From contig NZ_CP031337.1 in assembly GCF_003355495.1 (NCBI RefSeq), positions 3,035,001 to 3,099,000 of the forward strand: a stretch of 64,000 nucleotides of DNA, given 5' to 3'. This document shows, piece by piece, positions 29,483-37,533 of the stretch. The DNA comes from Crenobacter cavernae (GTDB taxonomy: Bacteria > Pseudomonadota > Gammaproteobacteria > Burkholderiales > Chromobacteriaceae). The position numbers and the translations under genes are program-made. A model generated the notes under the pieces. The model had not been told where the DNA came from. It ran no database searches and saw only the letters and a list, made by a program, of their open reading frames with translations. How positions within the stretch are numbered: position 1 is the first letter of the stretch; the number at the start of each line of letters is the position of its first letter.

Positions 29483-30844
29483 TCAGCCGCGGCAGTAGTC
29501 GACCGCCTCGGCCAACCTCTCGACGCCGATCACTTCCATGCCTTCGATCGCCTGGCGCGGCCGGTTGGCCGAGGGCACGATCGCGCGGGTGAAGCCGAGC
29601 TTGGCGGCCTCCTTGAGTCTTTCCTGGCCGCGCGCGACCGGCCGCACCTCGCCCGACAGACCAATCTCGCCGAACACCACCATCTTTTCCGGCAGCGGCT
29701 GGTTGCGCAAAGACGACACCATAGCCAGCACGACGGCCAAGTCGGCCGCCGGCTCGCCGATCTTCACGCCGCCGACCGCGTTGAGGAACACGTCCTGGTC
29801 GAAGCACGCGACGCCGGCGTGGCGGTGCAGCACCGCCATCAGCATCGCGAGCCGGTTCTGCTCGAGGCCTACGGTCAGCCGCTTGGGCTGGAAGCCGTGC
29901 GCGTCGTCGACCAGCGCCTGAATCTCGACCAGCAAGGGCCGCGACCCTTCCTGGGTGGCCAGCACGCTGGAACCCGGCACGTCGTCGCGGTACGACGACA
30001 GGAAGATCGCCGACGGGTTCGACACGCCCTTCAGCCCCTTCTCGGTCATCGCGAACACGCCGAGCTCGTTGGCGGCGCCGAAGCGGTTCTTGATCGCGCG
30101 GATCATCCGGTAGCTCGAGTGCGCATCGCCCTCGAAGTACAGCACAGTGTCGACGATGTGTTCGAGCACGCGCGGGCCGGCGATCGCGCCTTCCTTGGTC
30201 ACGTGGCCGACCAAGAGGATGGTCGTACCGGTCTGCTTGGCGACGCGCGTCAGCTGCGCCGCGCACTCGCGCACCTGGCTCACCGAGCCGGGCGCCGAGG
30301 TGACCGCCTCGGTGTACAAGGTCTGGATCGAGTCGATCACCGCGACCTCGGGCGCCTCGGCCTGCAGCGTCGCGAGGATCGTCTCCAGCCGGATCTCGGC
30401 CAGCAAATGCACGCGGCCCGGGTCGACCGCGAGCCGGCTTGCGCGCAGCGCAATCTGCTGCGGCGATTCCTCGCCCGACACGTAAAGCACCTTCTTCGTC
30501 GCGCCGAGGCTGGAGAGCGCCTGCAGCAAGAGCGTCGACTTGCCGATACCCGGATCGCCGCCCAAGAGGATCACCGCGCCCTTCACGATGCCGCCGCCGA
30601 GCACGCGGTCGAGCTCGTCGATGCCCGACGGCGTGCGCGGCAGCTCCTCGGCCTGCACCTCGGACAAGAGCTGCACCGCGCTCGCGTTGGCGGTCCAGGT
30701 CTGGAAGCGCGGGTTGGCGGACGGCGCCGCGACCGTGGTCTCGGTCAGCGTGTTCCACGCGTTGCAGTGCGGGCACTGCCCCTGCCATTTGGGGCTCTGT
30801 CCGCCGCATTCGCTGCAGCTGTAAACGGTCTTGATCTTGGCCAT
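29483..30844 (-). CDS. radA: DNA repair protein RadA
   Basis: This 453-residue RecA-like branch-migration helicase takes part in recombinational repair and natural transformation. Order of domains: zinc finger YSCSECGGQSPKWQGQCPHC, RecA-like ATPase with Walker A GGDPGIGKSTL and the RadA-specific KNRFG motif (AIKNRFGAANELG), then a Lon-protease-like C-terminus (EIGLSGEVRPVARGQERLKEA). Two repeat words fall in the 3' third (29507 and 29564). Its role in taking up DNA by transformation makes the neighbouring repeats of interest, but their number here is not unusual. Confidence 0.96.
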   Translation of the reverse strand: MAKIKTVYSCSECGGQSPKWQGQCPHCNAWNTLTETTVAAPSANPRFQTWTANASAVQLLSEVQAEELPRTPSGIDELDRVLGGGIVKGAVILLGGDPGIGKSTLLLQALSSLGATKKVLYVSGEESPQQIALRASRLAVDPGRVHLLAEIRLETILATLQAEAPEVAVIDSIQTLYTEAVTSAPGSVSQVRECAAQLTRVAKQTGTTILLVGHVTKEGAIAGPRVLEHIVDTVLYFEGDAHSSYRMIRAIKNRFGAANELGVFAMTEKGLKGVSNPSAIFLSSYRDDVPGSSVLATQEGSRPLLVEIQALVDDAHGFQPKRLTVGLEQNRLAMLMAVLHRHAGVACFDQDVFLNAVGGVKIGEPAADLAVVLAMVSSLRNQPLPEKMVVFGEIGLSGEVRPVARGQERLKEAAKLGFTRAIVPSANRPRQAIEGMEVIGVERLAEAVDYCRG

Positions 30845-30852
30845 GCGCGGCC

Positions 30853-31386
30853 CTAGCTGTTGGCCTGGCCCGGCGTCTTGCCCGGCTGGCCCTGGTTGAG
30901 TTCGCGGATCAGGTTGAGCATGCGGCCCTGCTCGTTCGCCTCGCCGTCGAGCTTGGGCGCCGCCTTGGGCTTGATCGCCGACAGTACCGCCTCGACCTGC
31001 GGGTCGGCCTCTGCGGCCTTGTCGGCCGCCTCGTCGGTCAGTGGTGAACGCTGGGTGACCGGGGCGCCCGGCTTGATGACGGACGTCTCATTCCTGCCGT
31101 CCGCCGGCTTCTTGGGCGGGCCGCCCTGCGGCGCCGGCTCGGGCAGCGGTTCCATCGTCGCCAGCCTGTGCTTTTCCATGTACTCGTGCATCTCGCGCCA
31201 GCCCGAATAGACCTGCGCCTTGTCGGCGTCCGGGTTGCGCAGATAGCACTCCTCGAGCGACCGCCCGGTCTGGCGGCAGGACGCGCCGACCGCCTTGTTG
31301 GCGTCCTTGCCGAGGCCGGTCACGTTGTTGATCCAGTTGCAGCCGGCCACGAGGCCCAGCATCGGCAACCACAGCGCGCTACGCAT
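30853..31386 (-). CDS. Lipoprotein of unknown function
   Basis: The 177-residue protein has a lipoprotein signal (MRSALWLPMLGLVAGC) with lipobox LVAGC. After the lipid Cys comes NWINNVTGLGKDANKAVGASC ... RQTGRSLEECYLRNPDADKAQVYSGWREMHEYM, with two further Cys that could form a disulfide. A Pro/Gly-rich linker and a Glu/Ala-rich end follow. AAGGAGG is a strong ribosome site. I do not recognise the family. It sits between the SDR gene and radA on the same strand. Confidence 0.7.
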   Translation of the reverse strand: MRSALWLPMLGLVAGCNWINNVTGLGKDANKAVGASCRQTGRSLEECYLRNPDADKAQVYSGWREMHEYMEKHRLATMEPLPEPAPQGGPPKKPADGRNETSVIKPGAPVTQRSPLTDEAADKAAEADPQVEAVLSAIKPKAAPKLDGEANEQGRMLNLIRELNQGQPGKTPGQANS

Positions 31387-31411
31387 GACGCCCTCCTTGT
31401 TCTTGTGAGAC

Positions 31412-32170
31412 TCAGCCCTGCTGCGGACGCAGGTCGAGTTCGATGATCTCGCCCGAACGGCCGGCGCTGTCCTCGCCGATCCAGTAAGTCAGGTGCGGCA
31501 ACAGGTCGGCGATCGTGCCGCGCTCGTAGCGCGCTTCACCCGGGTGGGTGCGGGTGCGCAAGGGCGAGTCGATCGAGCCTGGCACCAACAGGTTCACACG
31601 CAGGTTCGGGTACGCGTCCCACTCGTTGGCCGCCACCTGGGTGAGATACACGAGGCCGGCCTTGGACGCGCCGAACGCGCCCCAGAACGGGCCGGCCTTC
31701 AGGCCGTGCGTCTCGCCGAGGAACAGCACCGACGCGTCCGGCGCCGCCTTCAACAGCGGCAGGCACGCGCGCGTCAGCGCGAACGGCGCGACGGTGTTGA
31801 CCCGGTACTGGTTCATCCATTCGTCGATGCGCTGGTCGACGAGCGGCGACGCCGCGTAGAAATGGCTGGCCGAGTGCAGGATGCCGTCCAGACGCCCGAG
31901 CGTCTGCTTGATCTGCATCGCGAGGTTCATAAACTCTTCGTCGCTCGCGGTGAACAGGTCGAGCGCGATCGCCACCGGCTCCGGACCGCCGGCCGCGACG
32001 ATCGCGTCGTACACCGCCTCGAGGTTGCGCTGGCTGCGCGCGAGCAGCACCACGGTCGCACCGCGACGGGCGAAGTCGAGCGCGGCCGCGCGGCCGACGC
32101 CCTGCGTCGCGCCGGTGACGAGGATCACGCGGCCGTCGAGCCGGTTCGCGCCAAATTCTTTATCGTTCAT
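31412..32170 (-). CDS. SDR-family protein lacking the catalytic Tyr
   Basis: This 252-residue short-chain dehydrogenase/reductase is of the YciK group. The NAD(P)-binding motif TGATQGVG is intact and NNAG is replaced by HSASHF. In the active site the Tyr of YxxxK is Phe (FGASK, residues 166-170) and the catalytic Ser position reads Thr (GETHG), so normal hydride transfer is unlikely. It overlaps the end of hpnE by 11 bases, in an operon with squalene-synthesis genes. It may be a structural or regulatory partner, or use another chemistry. The substitution is read directly from the sequence. Confidence 0.85.
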   Translation of the reverse strand: MNDKEFGANRLDGRVILVTGATQGVGRAAALDFARRGATVVLLARSQRNLEAVYDAIVAAGGPEPVAIALDLFTASDEEFMNLAMQIKQTLGRLDGILHSASHFYAASPLVDQRIDEWMNQYRVNTVAPFALTRACLPLLKAAPDASVLFLGETHGLKAGPFWGAFGASKAGLVYLTQVAANEWDAYPNLRVNLLVPGSIDSPLRTRTHPGEARYERGTIADLLPHLTYWIGEDSAGRSGEIIELDLRPQQG

Positions 32171-33446
32171 CAGTTACACCCAAATCGTCGATCAGGGCGC
32201 GGGCGGCGGTCACGCCGCTTTGTACCGCGCCTTCCAGCGTGGCCGGGTAATCCGGATGCATCCAGTCACCGGCCAGATAAGCGTATTGTATCCCGAGCCG
32301 CACGTCGGGGCGGGCAAGGCCGGGCTCGGCGGCGAAGGTCGCGCGTTTTTCGGCGATCACGCGGGATTGCAAAGCTTGGCCGAGCCCGGCGTCGACCTTG
32401 TGCATATCGGCCAGCACGCGCGCGGCGACCTCGTCGTGCGACAGCTCGGCCAAGTCGCCCGCGGTGCTGACGACGGCGGCGACCCAGCCTTTTTCGCCGG
32501 TCAGCGCGCCCTTGTCGAACAGCCAGTGCGCGGTGCCATGCGCGAGGCCGGTGATGGCCGACGGCAAGCGCGGCGCGCGGGCAAACTGCAGGTACACGGT
32601 ATATATCGGCTCGAAACGCCAGCGCTTGACGGCGTCGTGCCACGGCGCTTCGTCGGTGAGCCGCACCGCGTGGTAGGGCGCGACCGCCATGACCACCGCA
32701 TCGAATGCCTCACCGTCGACCGACACGCCGACCTGGCATGCATCTATGCGTTCAATACGTTGGCCGAGCCTTATCGTCGCGCCCTGTCCCGAGAGCCAGG
32801 CCAGCGCCGGCGTCGGAAACAGGCTCGACAGGTCGACGCGCGGCAGCAAGAGTTCGCCGTCCTGCCGGCTGCCGCCGAGGCTGTCGCGCAGCATCTTTGC
32901 ACACGTCTTCATCGAAGCACGTTCAAGCGGCGTGTTCATGCCCGACAGCACCAGGGGGCGCCAGAAGGTATCGATCAGGCGTGCAGGTTGGCCGAGCGTT
33001 TCCAGCCAGCCGGCGACGGTGAGTTTGTCGTCGACGCGCCAGTTTTCTTTCTTGAGCTTCGACAGCGCGCGCGCCAGCGCCAGCTTGTCGCGCCACGTCA
33101 GTCCCTTTGCCGTCAGCAGCCCCGCCGCCAGATGCAGCGGAGCCGGCAGCGGCAGGCAGCGCATCGCGACACCGTCGGCCTGCAGCCATTGCAGCGGCAG
33201 GCGCCGGAAGGCCTCGTCGGGGTCGACGCCGACCACGCGCATCATGCGCAGGCATTCGCGATAGGCGCCGATCAGGATGTGCTGGCCGTTGTCGAGCGTC
33301 ACGCCGTCCACCTCGACCGCGCGCGCCCGCCCGCCGGGCATCCGCCCGGCCTCGAACACCGTCACGTCGCAGGAGTGGACGAGCTCTACCGCGGCGGCGA
33401 GGCCCGCCCAGCCGGCGCCGACGATAGCAATCCTTGGACGCGTCAC
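32160..33446 (-). CDS. hpnE: Hydroxysqualene dehydroxylase HpnE
   Basis: This 428-residue FAD amine-oxidase-like enzyme converts hydroxysqualene to squalene in the last step of the HpnCDE route. The GTG at 33446 overlaps the hpnD stop (GTGA). The N-terminus is RPRIAIVGAGWAGLAAAVELV, with the FAD motif GAGWAG and FEAGRMPGGRA. Later come WRPLVLSGMNTPLE and AGDWMHPDYPATLEGAVQSG, the latter being the C-terminal FAD-binding segment. Two repeat words lie inside (32759, 32987). It is followed by the overlapping SDR gene. Confidence 0.93.
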   Translation of the reverse strand: MTRPRIAIVGAGWAGLAAAVELVHSCDVTVFEAGRMPGGRARAVEVDGVTLDNGQHILIGAYRECLRMMRVVGVDPDEAFRRLPLQWLQADGVAMRCLPLPAPLHLAAGLLTAKGLTWRDKLALARALSKLKKENWRVDDKLTVAGWLETLGQPARLIDTFWRPLVLSGMNTPLERASMKTCAKMLRDSLGGSRQDGELLLPRVDLSSLFPTPALAWLSGQGATIRLGQRIERIDACQVGVSVDGEAFDAVVMAVAPYHAVRLTDEAPWHDAVKRWRFEPIYTVYLQFARAPRLPSAITGLAHGTAHWLFDKGALTGEKGWVAAVVSTAGDLAELSHDEVAARVLADMHKVDAGLGQALQSRVIAEKRATFAAEPGLARPDVRLGIQYAYLAGDWMHPDYPATLEGAVQSGVTAARALIDDLGVTDER

Positions 33447-34288
33447 GCCTTGTAGCCGAAGGTCGCCGTTTTCCACGCGAGCCACAGCTTGCGCAGCGGC
33501 GTCAGCGACAGGCGCTGGTTCAGCACGCGCTCGGGGCCGTCGATCCTGATTTCCTCGAGCGTCGCGCGGTAGATCGCCGCCATCGCGAGGCCGACCTTCT
33601 GCGGCTTGCGGTCGACGGCCGGCAGCAGTTCCCACGCCTGGCGGTAATGGCCGAGCGCGCGCTCGATTTGGAATGCCATCAAGGCCTTGAACTCGGGCGT
33701 TTCGCGGTAGTTCTGGATGTCGGCGGCCGGCACGTTGAAGCGTTCGAGCTCTTCGACCGGCAGATAGATGCGGCCGCGGCGCGCGTCCTCGCCGACGTCA
33801 CGGATGATGTTGGTCAGCTGGAAGGCGACACCAAGCTCGTGCGCGTACTTTAGCGTCTTCTTGTCCTGATAGCCGAAGATCTGCGCCGACAGTTGGCCGA
33901 CCACGCCGGCGACGCGGTGGCAGTACAGCAACAGGTCGGAAAAGCCCGAGTAGCGCGCATAGTTGAGGTCCATCTCCATGCCGTCGACGATCTCGAGGAA
34001 CCACGCCTCGGGCAGGTCGAACGCCTGGATATGCGGTTGCAGCGCGCGCGTCACCGGATGGTTCGGTGCGCCGGTGTACAGCCGCGACAGCTCGAGCCGC
34101 CACCATGCGAGCTTGGCGCGCGCGACGGCCTCGTCCTTGCACTCGTCGACGACGTCATCGACCTCGCGGCAATACGCGTAGAGCGCGGTCAGCGCGCGCC
34201 GCTGCGCGTCGGGCAGAAAGCGGAAGCTGTAATAGAAGCTCGAACCGCTCTTCGCGGTCTTGTCCTCGCAATACTCGTCGGGCGTCAC
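33443..34288 (-). CDS. hpnD: Presqualene diphosphate synthase HpnD
   Basis: This 281-residue isoprenoid synthase joins two farnesyl diphosphates to presqualene diphosphate. The first Asp-rich motif is REVDDVVDE and the second NIIRDVGEDARRGRIYLP, both complete. The N-terminal MTPDEYCEDKTAKSGSSFYYSFRFLP is typical of HpnD. It is the middle gene of hpnC-hpnD-hpnE, with a four-base overlap to hpnE and 25 bases from hpnC. Confidence 0.95.
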   Translation of the reverse strand: MTPDEYCEDKTAKSGSSFYYSFRFLPDAQRRALTALYAYCREVDDVVDECKDEAVARAKLAWWRLELSRLYTGAPNHPVTRALQPHIQAFDLPEAWFLEIVDGMEMDLNYARYSGFSDLLLYCHRVAGVVGQLSAQIFGYQDKKTLKYAHELGVAFQLTNIIRDVGEDARRGRIYLPVEELERFNVPAADIQNYRETPEFKALMAFQIERALGHYRQAWELLPAVDRKPQKVGLAMAAIYRATLEEIRIDGPERVLNQRLSLTPLRKLWLAWKTATFGYKA

Positions 34289-34313
34289 GCGCCACTCCTC
34301 TCCATGTCTATTG

Positions 34314-35126
34314 TCATTTTGCCCGCAGCGCGCGCCAGACCATATACCCCCAGTCGCGCCGGCTCAGCACCGGGCGCTGGTGGAACACGTCGCCGCCCGA
34401 CTCGTGCAGCTTCTGCAGCATGCGCTCGCCGCCGAGGATGATCATCCGCAACTCGAAGCCGATCCGCCCCTTCAGCTTTTTCCCGAGCGGCGCGCCGGCG
34501 GCGAGCATGGCCCTCGCGCGCTCGATTTCTTTCATCATCAGCGCGCGCCACAGGCCGCCCGCGTCGCCGGCGGCGATCTGCTCTTCGCGGATGCGGAAAC
34601 GCGCGAGGTCTTCCTGCGGGATATACACGCGCCCCTTCTTCCAGTCGATCGCGACGTCCTGCCAGAAGTTGATCAATTGCAGCGCGGTGCAGATGCCGTC
34701 GCCCATCGCGACGCTTTTCGCGTCGGTCTCGCCGTAGAGCGCGAGCATCAGCCGGCCGACCGGGTTGGCCGAGCGACGGCAGTAGTCGATGAGCTCGGCA
34801 AACGTCGCATAACGCGTCTTGACCACGTCCTGGCTGAACGCCGACAACAGGTCGTAGAACGGCGCGAGCGGCAAGCGCTGTCTCTCGATAACGGCGGCCA
34901 GCTCCTGCATCAGCGCCGTTTGCGGCGCCTCGCCGCGCGCGATGCGGTCGAGCTCGGCGGACAACGCGGCCAGCTCGGCCAACCTTTGCTCGGGGCTGGC
35001 GTCGCCCTCGTCGGCAATGTCGTCGGCAGTACGGGCGAAGCGATAGATCGCGTGCACCGGCGCGCGCAAGGCGCGAGGCAGCGCGAGCGAGCCGACCGGG
35101 AAGTTCTCGTAATGCCCGACGCCCAT
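34314..35126 (-). CDS. hpnC: Hydroxysqualene synthase HpnC
   Basis: This 270-residue squalene/phytoene-synthase-like enzyme turns presqualene diphosphate into hydroxysqualene. It starts MGVGHYENFPVGSLALPRALR, as HpnC proteins do. The Asp-rich motifs are RTADDIADEGD (first) and NFWQDVAIDWKKGRVYIP (second, with the DVxxD spacing). Together with HpnD and HpnE this gives squalene for hopanoids or carotenoid-like lipids; the squalene-hopene cyclase gene is not in the window. Two repeat words (34764, 34974) lie inside. Confidence 0.95.
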   Translation of the reverse strand: MGVGHYENFPVGSLALPRALRAPVHAIYRFARTADDIADEGDASPEQRLAELAALSAELDRIARGEAPQTALMQELAAVIERQRLPLAPFYDLLSAFSQDVVKTRYATFAELIDYCRRSANPVGRLMLALYGETDAKSVAMGDGICTALQLINFWQDVAIDWKKGRVYIPQEDLARFRIREEQIAAGDAGGLWRALMMKEIERARAMLAAGAPLGKKLKGRIGFELRMIILGGERMLQKLHESGGDVFHQRPVLSRRDWGYMVWRALRAK

Positions 35127-35194
35127 GACAGAATCCCGAAACCAAAGCCCAACATTATAACCGAGCTGGCCTTCCTTTTTTTCGCAAAACCCCC

Positions 35195-35223
35195 TTTACA
35201 AGCCCGAAACCCCTCCCTATAAT
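35195..35223 (+). promoter_or_regulatory. Promoter of the tRNA operon
   Basis: TTTACA (35195-35200), a 17-base spacer and TATAAT (35218-35223) form a near-perfect sigma-70 promoter 42 bases before the first tRNA. Strong stable-RNA promoters look like this. Confidence 0.9.
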
Positions 35224-35265
35224 CCGCCTCCACTTGCGAAACGCAACAAACGCGCAAGGCACCGT

Positions 35266-35341
<76 letters not shown>

Positions 35342-35378
35342 AAGATTGACGGTTTTGGTTTATTCCGGAACCGGTTTT

Positions 35379-35454
35379 GTCCCCATCGTCTAGAGGCCTA
35401 GGACACTACCCTTTCACGGTAGGTACCGGGGTTCGAATCCCCGTGGGGACGCCA
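35379..35454 (+). tRNA. tRNA-Glu (TTC), first copy
   Basis: 76-base cloverleaf with encoded CCA. The anticodon stem CTACC/GGTAG encloses loop CTTTCAC, with anticodon TTC. The sequence is identical to the second copy at 35568. Confidence 0.96.
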
Positions 35455-35465
35455 CAGTTCACCGT

Positions 35466-35541
<76 letters not shown>

Positions 35542-35567
35542 TTAGTTTCTCGAAAGAGAAAAACGAC

Positions 35568-35643
35568 GTCCCCATCGTCTAGAGGCCTAGGACACTACCC
35601 TTTCACGGTAGGTACCGGGGTTCGAATCCCCGTGGGGACGCCA
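35568..35643 (+). tRNA. tRNA-Glu (TTC), second copy
   Basis: 76 bases, identical to the first Glu gene. It is followed after two bases by tRNA-Arg. Confidence 0.96.
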
Positions 35644-35645
35644 GT

Positions 35646-35722
35646 GCACCCGTAGCTCAGTTGGATAGAGTATCTGGCTACGAACCAGAGGGTCGGGCGT
35701 TCGAATCGCTCCGGGTGCACCA
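35646..35722 (+). tRNA. tRNA-Arg (ACG)
   Basis: 77 bases with encoded CCA. The anticodon loop CTACGAA carries anticodon ACG, and the acceptor stem GCACCCG pairs with CGGGTGC. Confidence 0.95.
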
Positions 35723-35728
35723 CCCGCA

Positions 35729-35803
35729 GTCCCTATAGTTTAGCGGTTAGAACACCGCCCTTTCACGGCGGTAGCCGGGGTTCGATTCCCCGTGGGGACG
35801 CCA
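35729..35803 (+). tRNA. tRNA-Glu (TTC), third and divergent copy
   Basis: 75 bases with encoded CCA. It shares the anticodon TTC with the other two Glu genes but differs in the D-arm, anticodon stem (CCGCC/GGCGG) and acceptor stem (GTCCCTA), so it is an older paralogue. Confidence 0.94.
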
Positions 35804-35866
35804 GTTAAATCGACGAGTTGGACAGCAGCTGTTAAGACTCGTCGGTAGTAATTAAGCAATACGCAC

Positions 35867-35897
35867 AAAAGCGCTCAAGCCATCTTGAGCGCTTTTT
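35867..35897 (+). terminator. Terminator of the tRNA operon
   Basis: AAAAGCGCTCAAG with a four-base loop and its complement CTTGAGCGCTTTTT, 64 bases after the last tRNA, followed by a T-rich tail. Confidence 0.9.
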
Positions 35898-36106
35898 ATT
35901 TTTCTGCCTGCATCCCGACGACCGACTTTTCCGGAAGGCCGATCGCTTCGCGCCATCTATTCACTGGCAGCACCTCACCCGCCCGGTCACCGGGGCACTG
36001 GCCGCTTCGACCTTCCCCCTGCATCGCCTCAAGACCGGCCCCGCCCAGTCACCGGCCATGGCGTGTTCTGCAAGCGTTTCCCGGGTGATCCGCCGGGCTC
36101 GCCACG

Positions 36107-36446
36107 ATGATCGCCGGCATCCGCAGCGCCACCGACGAGCTGTCGCGCACCGCCGTGTCGCTCACGCGCGAGCTGGGCCAGCTCGACGGCAGCGCCGCGC
36201 GCGCCAGCGGCGACGCTCGACGCGCTGACGCGTCAGGCCGGGGACTGCCTGGCGCAGATCCGCAGCGTGGCCGCCGCGGCCGCCGAACAGAGCCAGACCG
36301 GCGTCGCCCTGGCCGGCAATATCGAGCAGGTGGCGGCCATGGTAGAGGACACGCAGCGCGCGGCCGGCCAGACGGTCGGCGCGGTGCGCCGCATCGACAC
36401 GCTGTCGGCCACGCTCAAGCACTCGGTCGACCGCTTCCGGCTGTAG
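36107..36446 (+). pseudogene. Remnant of a methyl-accepting chemotaxis protein, C-terminal part
   Basis: This broken gene reads MIAGIRSATDELSRTAVSLTRELGQ in one frame. After a shift near 36210-36225 it continues as AGDCLAQIRSVAAAAAEQSQTGVALAGNIEQVAAMVEDTQRAAGQTVGAV ... LKHSVDRFRL to a stop at 36446. The second part is the late cytoplasmic helix of a chemoreceptor (Ala/Glu/Gln-rich, ending in a short Arg-Phe-Arg tail). Sensor domain, membrane helices and the conserved hairpin tip are absent. It lies just after the tRNA operon, a common site for past insertions. The bases 35898-36106 before it hold nothing recognisable. Confidence 0.7.
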
Positions 36447-36453
36447 CTGCAAC

Positions 36454-36463
36454 GTTGGCCGAG
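36454..36463 (+). repeat. Uptake-sequence-like repeat, intergenic copy
   Basis: GTTGGCCGAG, preceded by AAC and followed by C, eight bases after the chemoreceptor remnant. Confidence 0.7.
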
Positions 36464-36529
36464 CCTGCCGGTTCCGCGCCGGCGACGCTTGGCCTATCAT
36501 CGGGCCGTCTGCCCACGACGGTCCCTTAT

Positions 36530-37450
36530 ATGCGCAAACTCCCGCCGCTCAGCGCCCTCAAGGCCTTCGAGGCCGCCGCCCGCCACCGCCACTTCGGCCG
36601 CGCCGCCGACGAACTCTTCGTCACGCACAGCGCGATCAGCCATCAGGTGCGCTCGCTCGAAGACGCGCTCGGCGTCGCGCTGTTCGAGAAGCAGGGGCGG
36701 CAGGTCGCGTTGACCCACGTCGGCACGCGGATGCTGCACGCGGTCGAACAGGCGCTCGACATCATGGCCGAGGCGTGCGCCGACGCAAGCCACCCGGGCA
36801 TGCGCGGCGACCTGACGCTATCGGCGCCGCCCGAGCTCGCGCACCGCCTCTTCACGCGCATCGCGGCCGAATTCGCCGACCGCTACTCCGACCTGACGCT
36901 ACGCCTCTTGGTGCACGACAGCGACAGCCGCGAAGTGAATCCTTCGGCCGACCTCACCCTGCTCTACGACCTGCCGGCGACCGACTGGGACCGCTACTGG
37001 GCGGTGCCGATGAGGGCGATCGACTTCTTCCCGGTTTGCCACCCGGCGCTGGTGCAGCAGGAAAACCATCTCGCCCAACCTTCCGATCTCGCGCGCCACC
37101 GCCTGCTGCACGATGACCAGGACGGCAAGAACTGGGCGACCTGGCTCGGCGCGTTCGCGCCCGAGATCGCGCCGCCGCGCGGAAACCTGCATTTCGCGCA
37201 CTCGGGGCTCGCCATCGAGGCGGCGCTGTTGAAAACGGGCGTCGCGCTCGCCGACGAGCTGACCGCCGGCGAGGAACTCAAGAGCGGCCGCCTGGTGCGC
37301 CCCTTCACCGGCGGCGTGCCGTCGCCCGGCCAGTACTATCTCGTCTACGAACGCCGCAAGCGAGACGACGCGCGCCTCGCCGCCTTCCTCGCCTTTCCCG
37401 CGCTCGCGCCGTACCTGTGTGAATCCAACTCACCGATCATCGAAAATTGA
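36530..37450 (+). CDS. LysR-family transcriptional regulator (GcvA group)
   Basis: This 306-residue DNA-binding regulator starts MRKLPPLSALKAFEAAARH, the typical GcvA-group N-terminus. The winged helix-turn-helix is FGRAADELFVTHSAISHQVRSLEDALGVALFEKQGR. The rest is the substrate-binding-like effector domain. The start at 36530 is clear; a longer frame would fuse it to the chemoreceptor remnant upstream, which is an artefact. It lies 83 bases before aguA on the same strand and may regulate it or respond to an amino acid, but this is inference. Confidence 0.9.
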   Translation: MRKLPPLSALKAFEAAARHRHFGRAADELFVTHSAISHQVRSLEDALGVALFEKQGRQVALTHVGTRMLHAVEQALDIMAEACADASHPGMRGDLTLSAPPELAHRLFTRIAAEFADRYSDLTLRLLVHDSDSREVNPSADLTLLYDLPATDWDRYWAVPMRAIDFFPVCHPALVQQENHLAQPSDLARHRLLHDDQDGKNWATWLGAFAPEIAPPRGNLHFAHSGLAIEAALLKTGVALADELTAGEELKSGRLVRPFTGGVPSPGQYYLVYERRKRDDARLAAFLAFPALAPYLCESNSPIIEN

Positions 37451-37533
37451 TCGTTAGTCGGTAAGAAAATCTAACCCTACGATACGTCCATGAGCAGCGG
37501 CGCCCCGCCGCCTGCCTCCCTCTGGAGACCCTC

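Noticed and set aside
36107..37450. One protein from the chemoreceptor remnant through the LysR regulator
   Set aside because: The LysR family N-terminus begins cleanly at 36530. The part before it is the wrong frame of the broken chemoreceptor.
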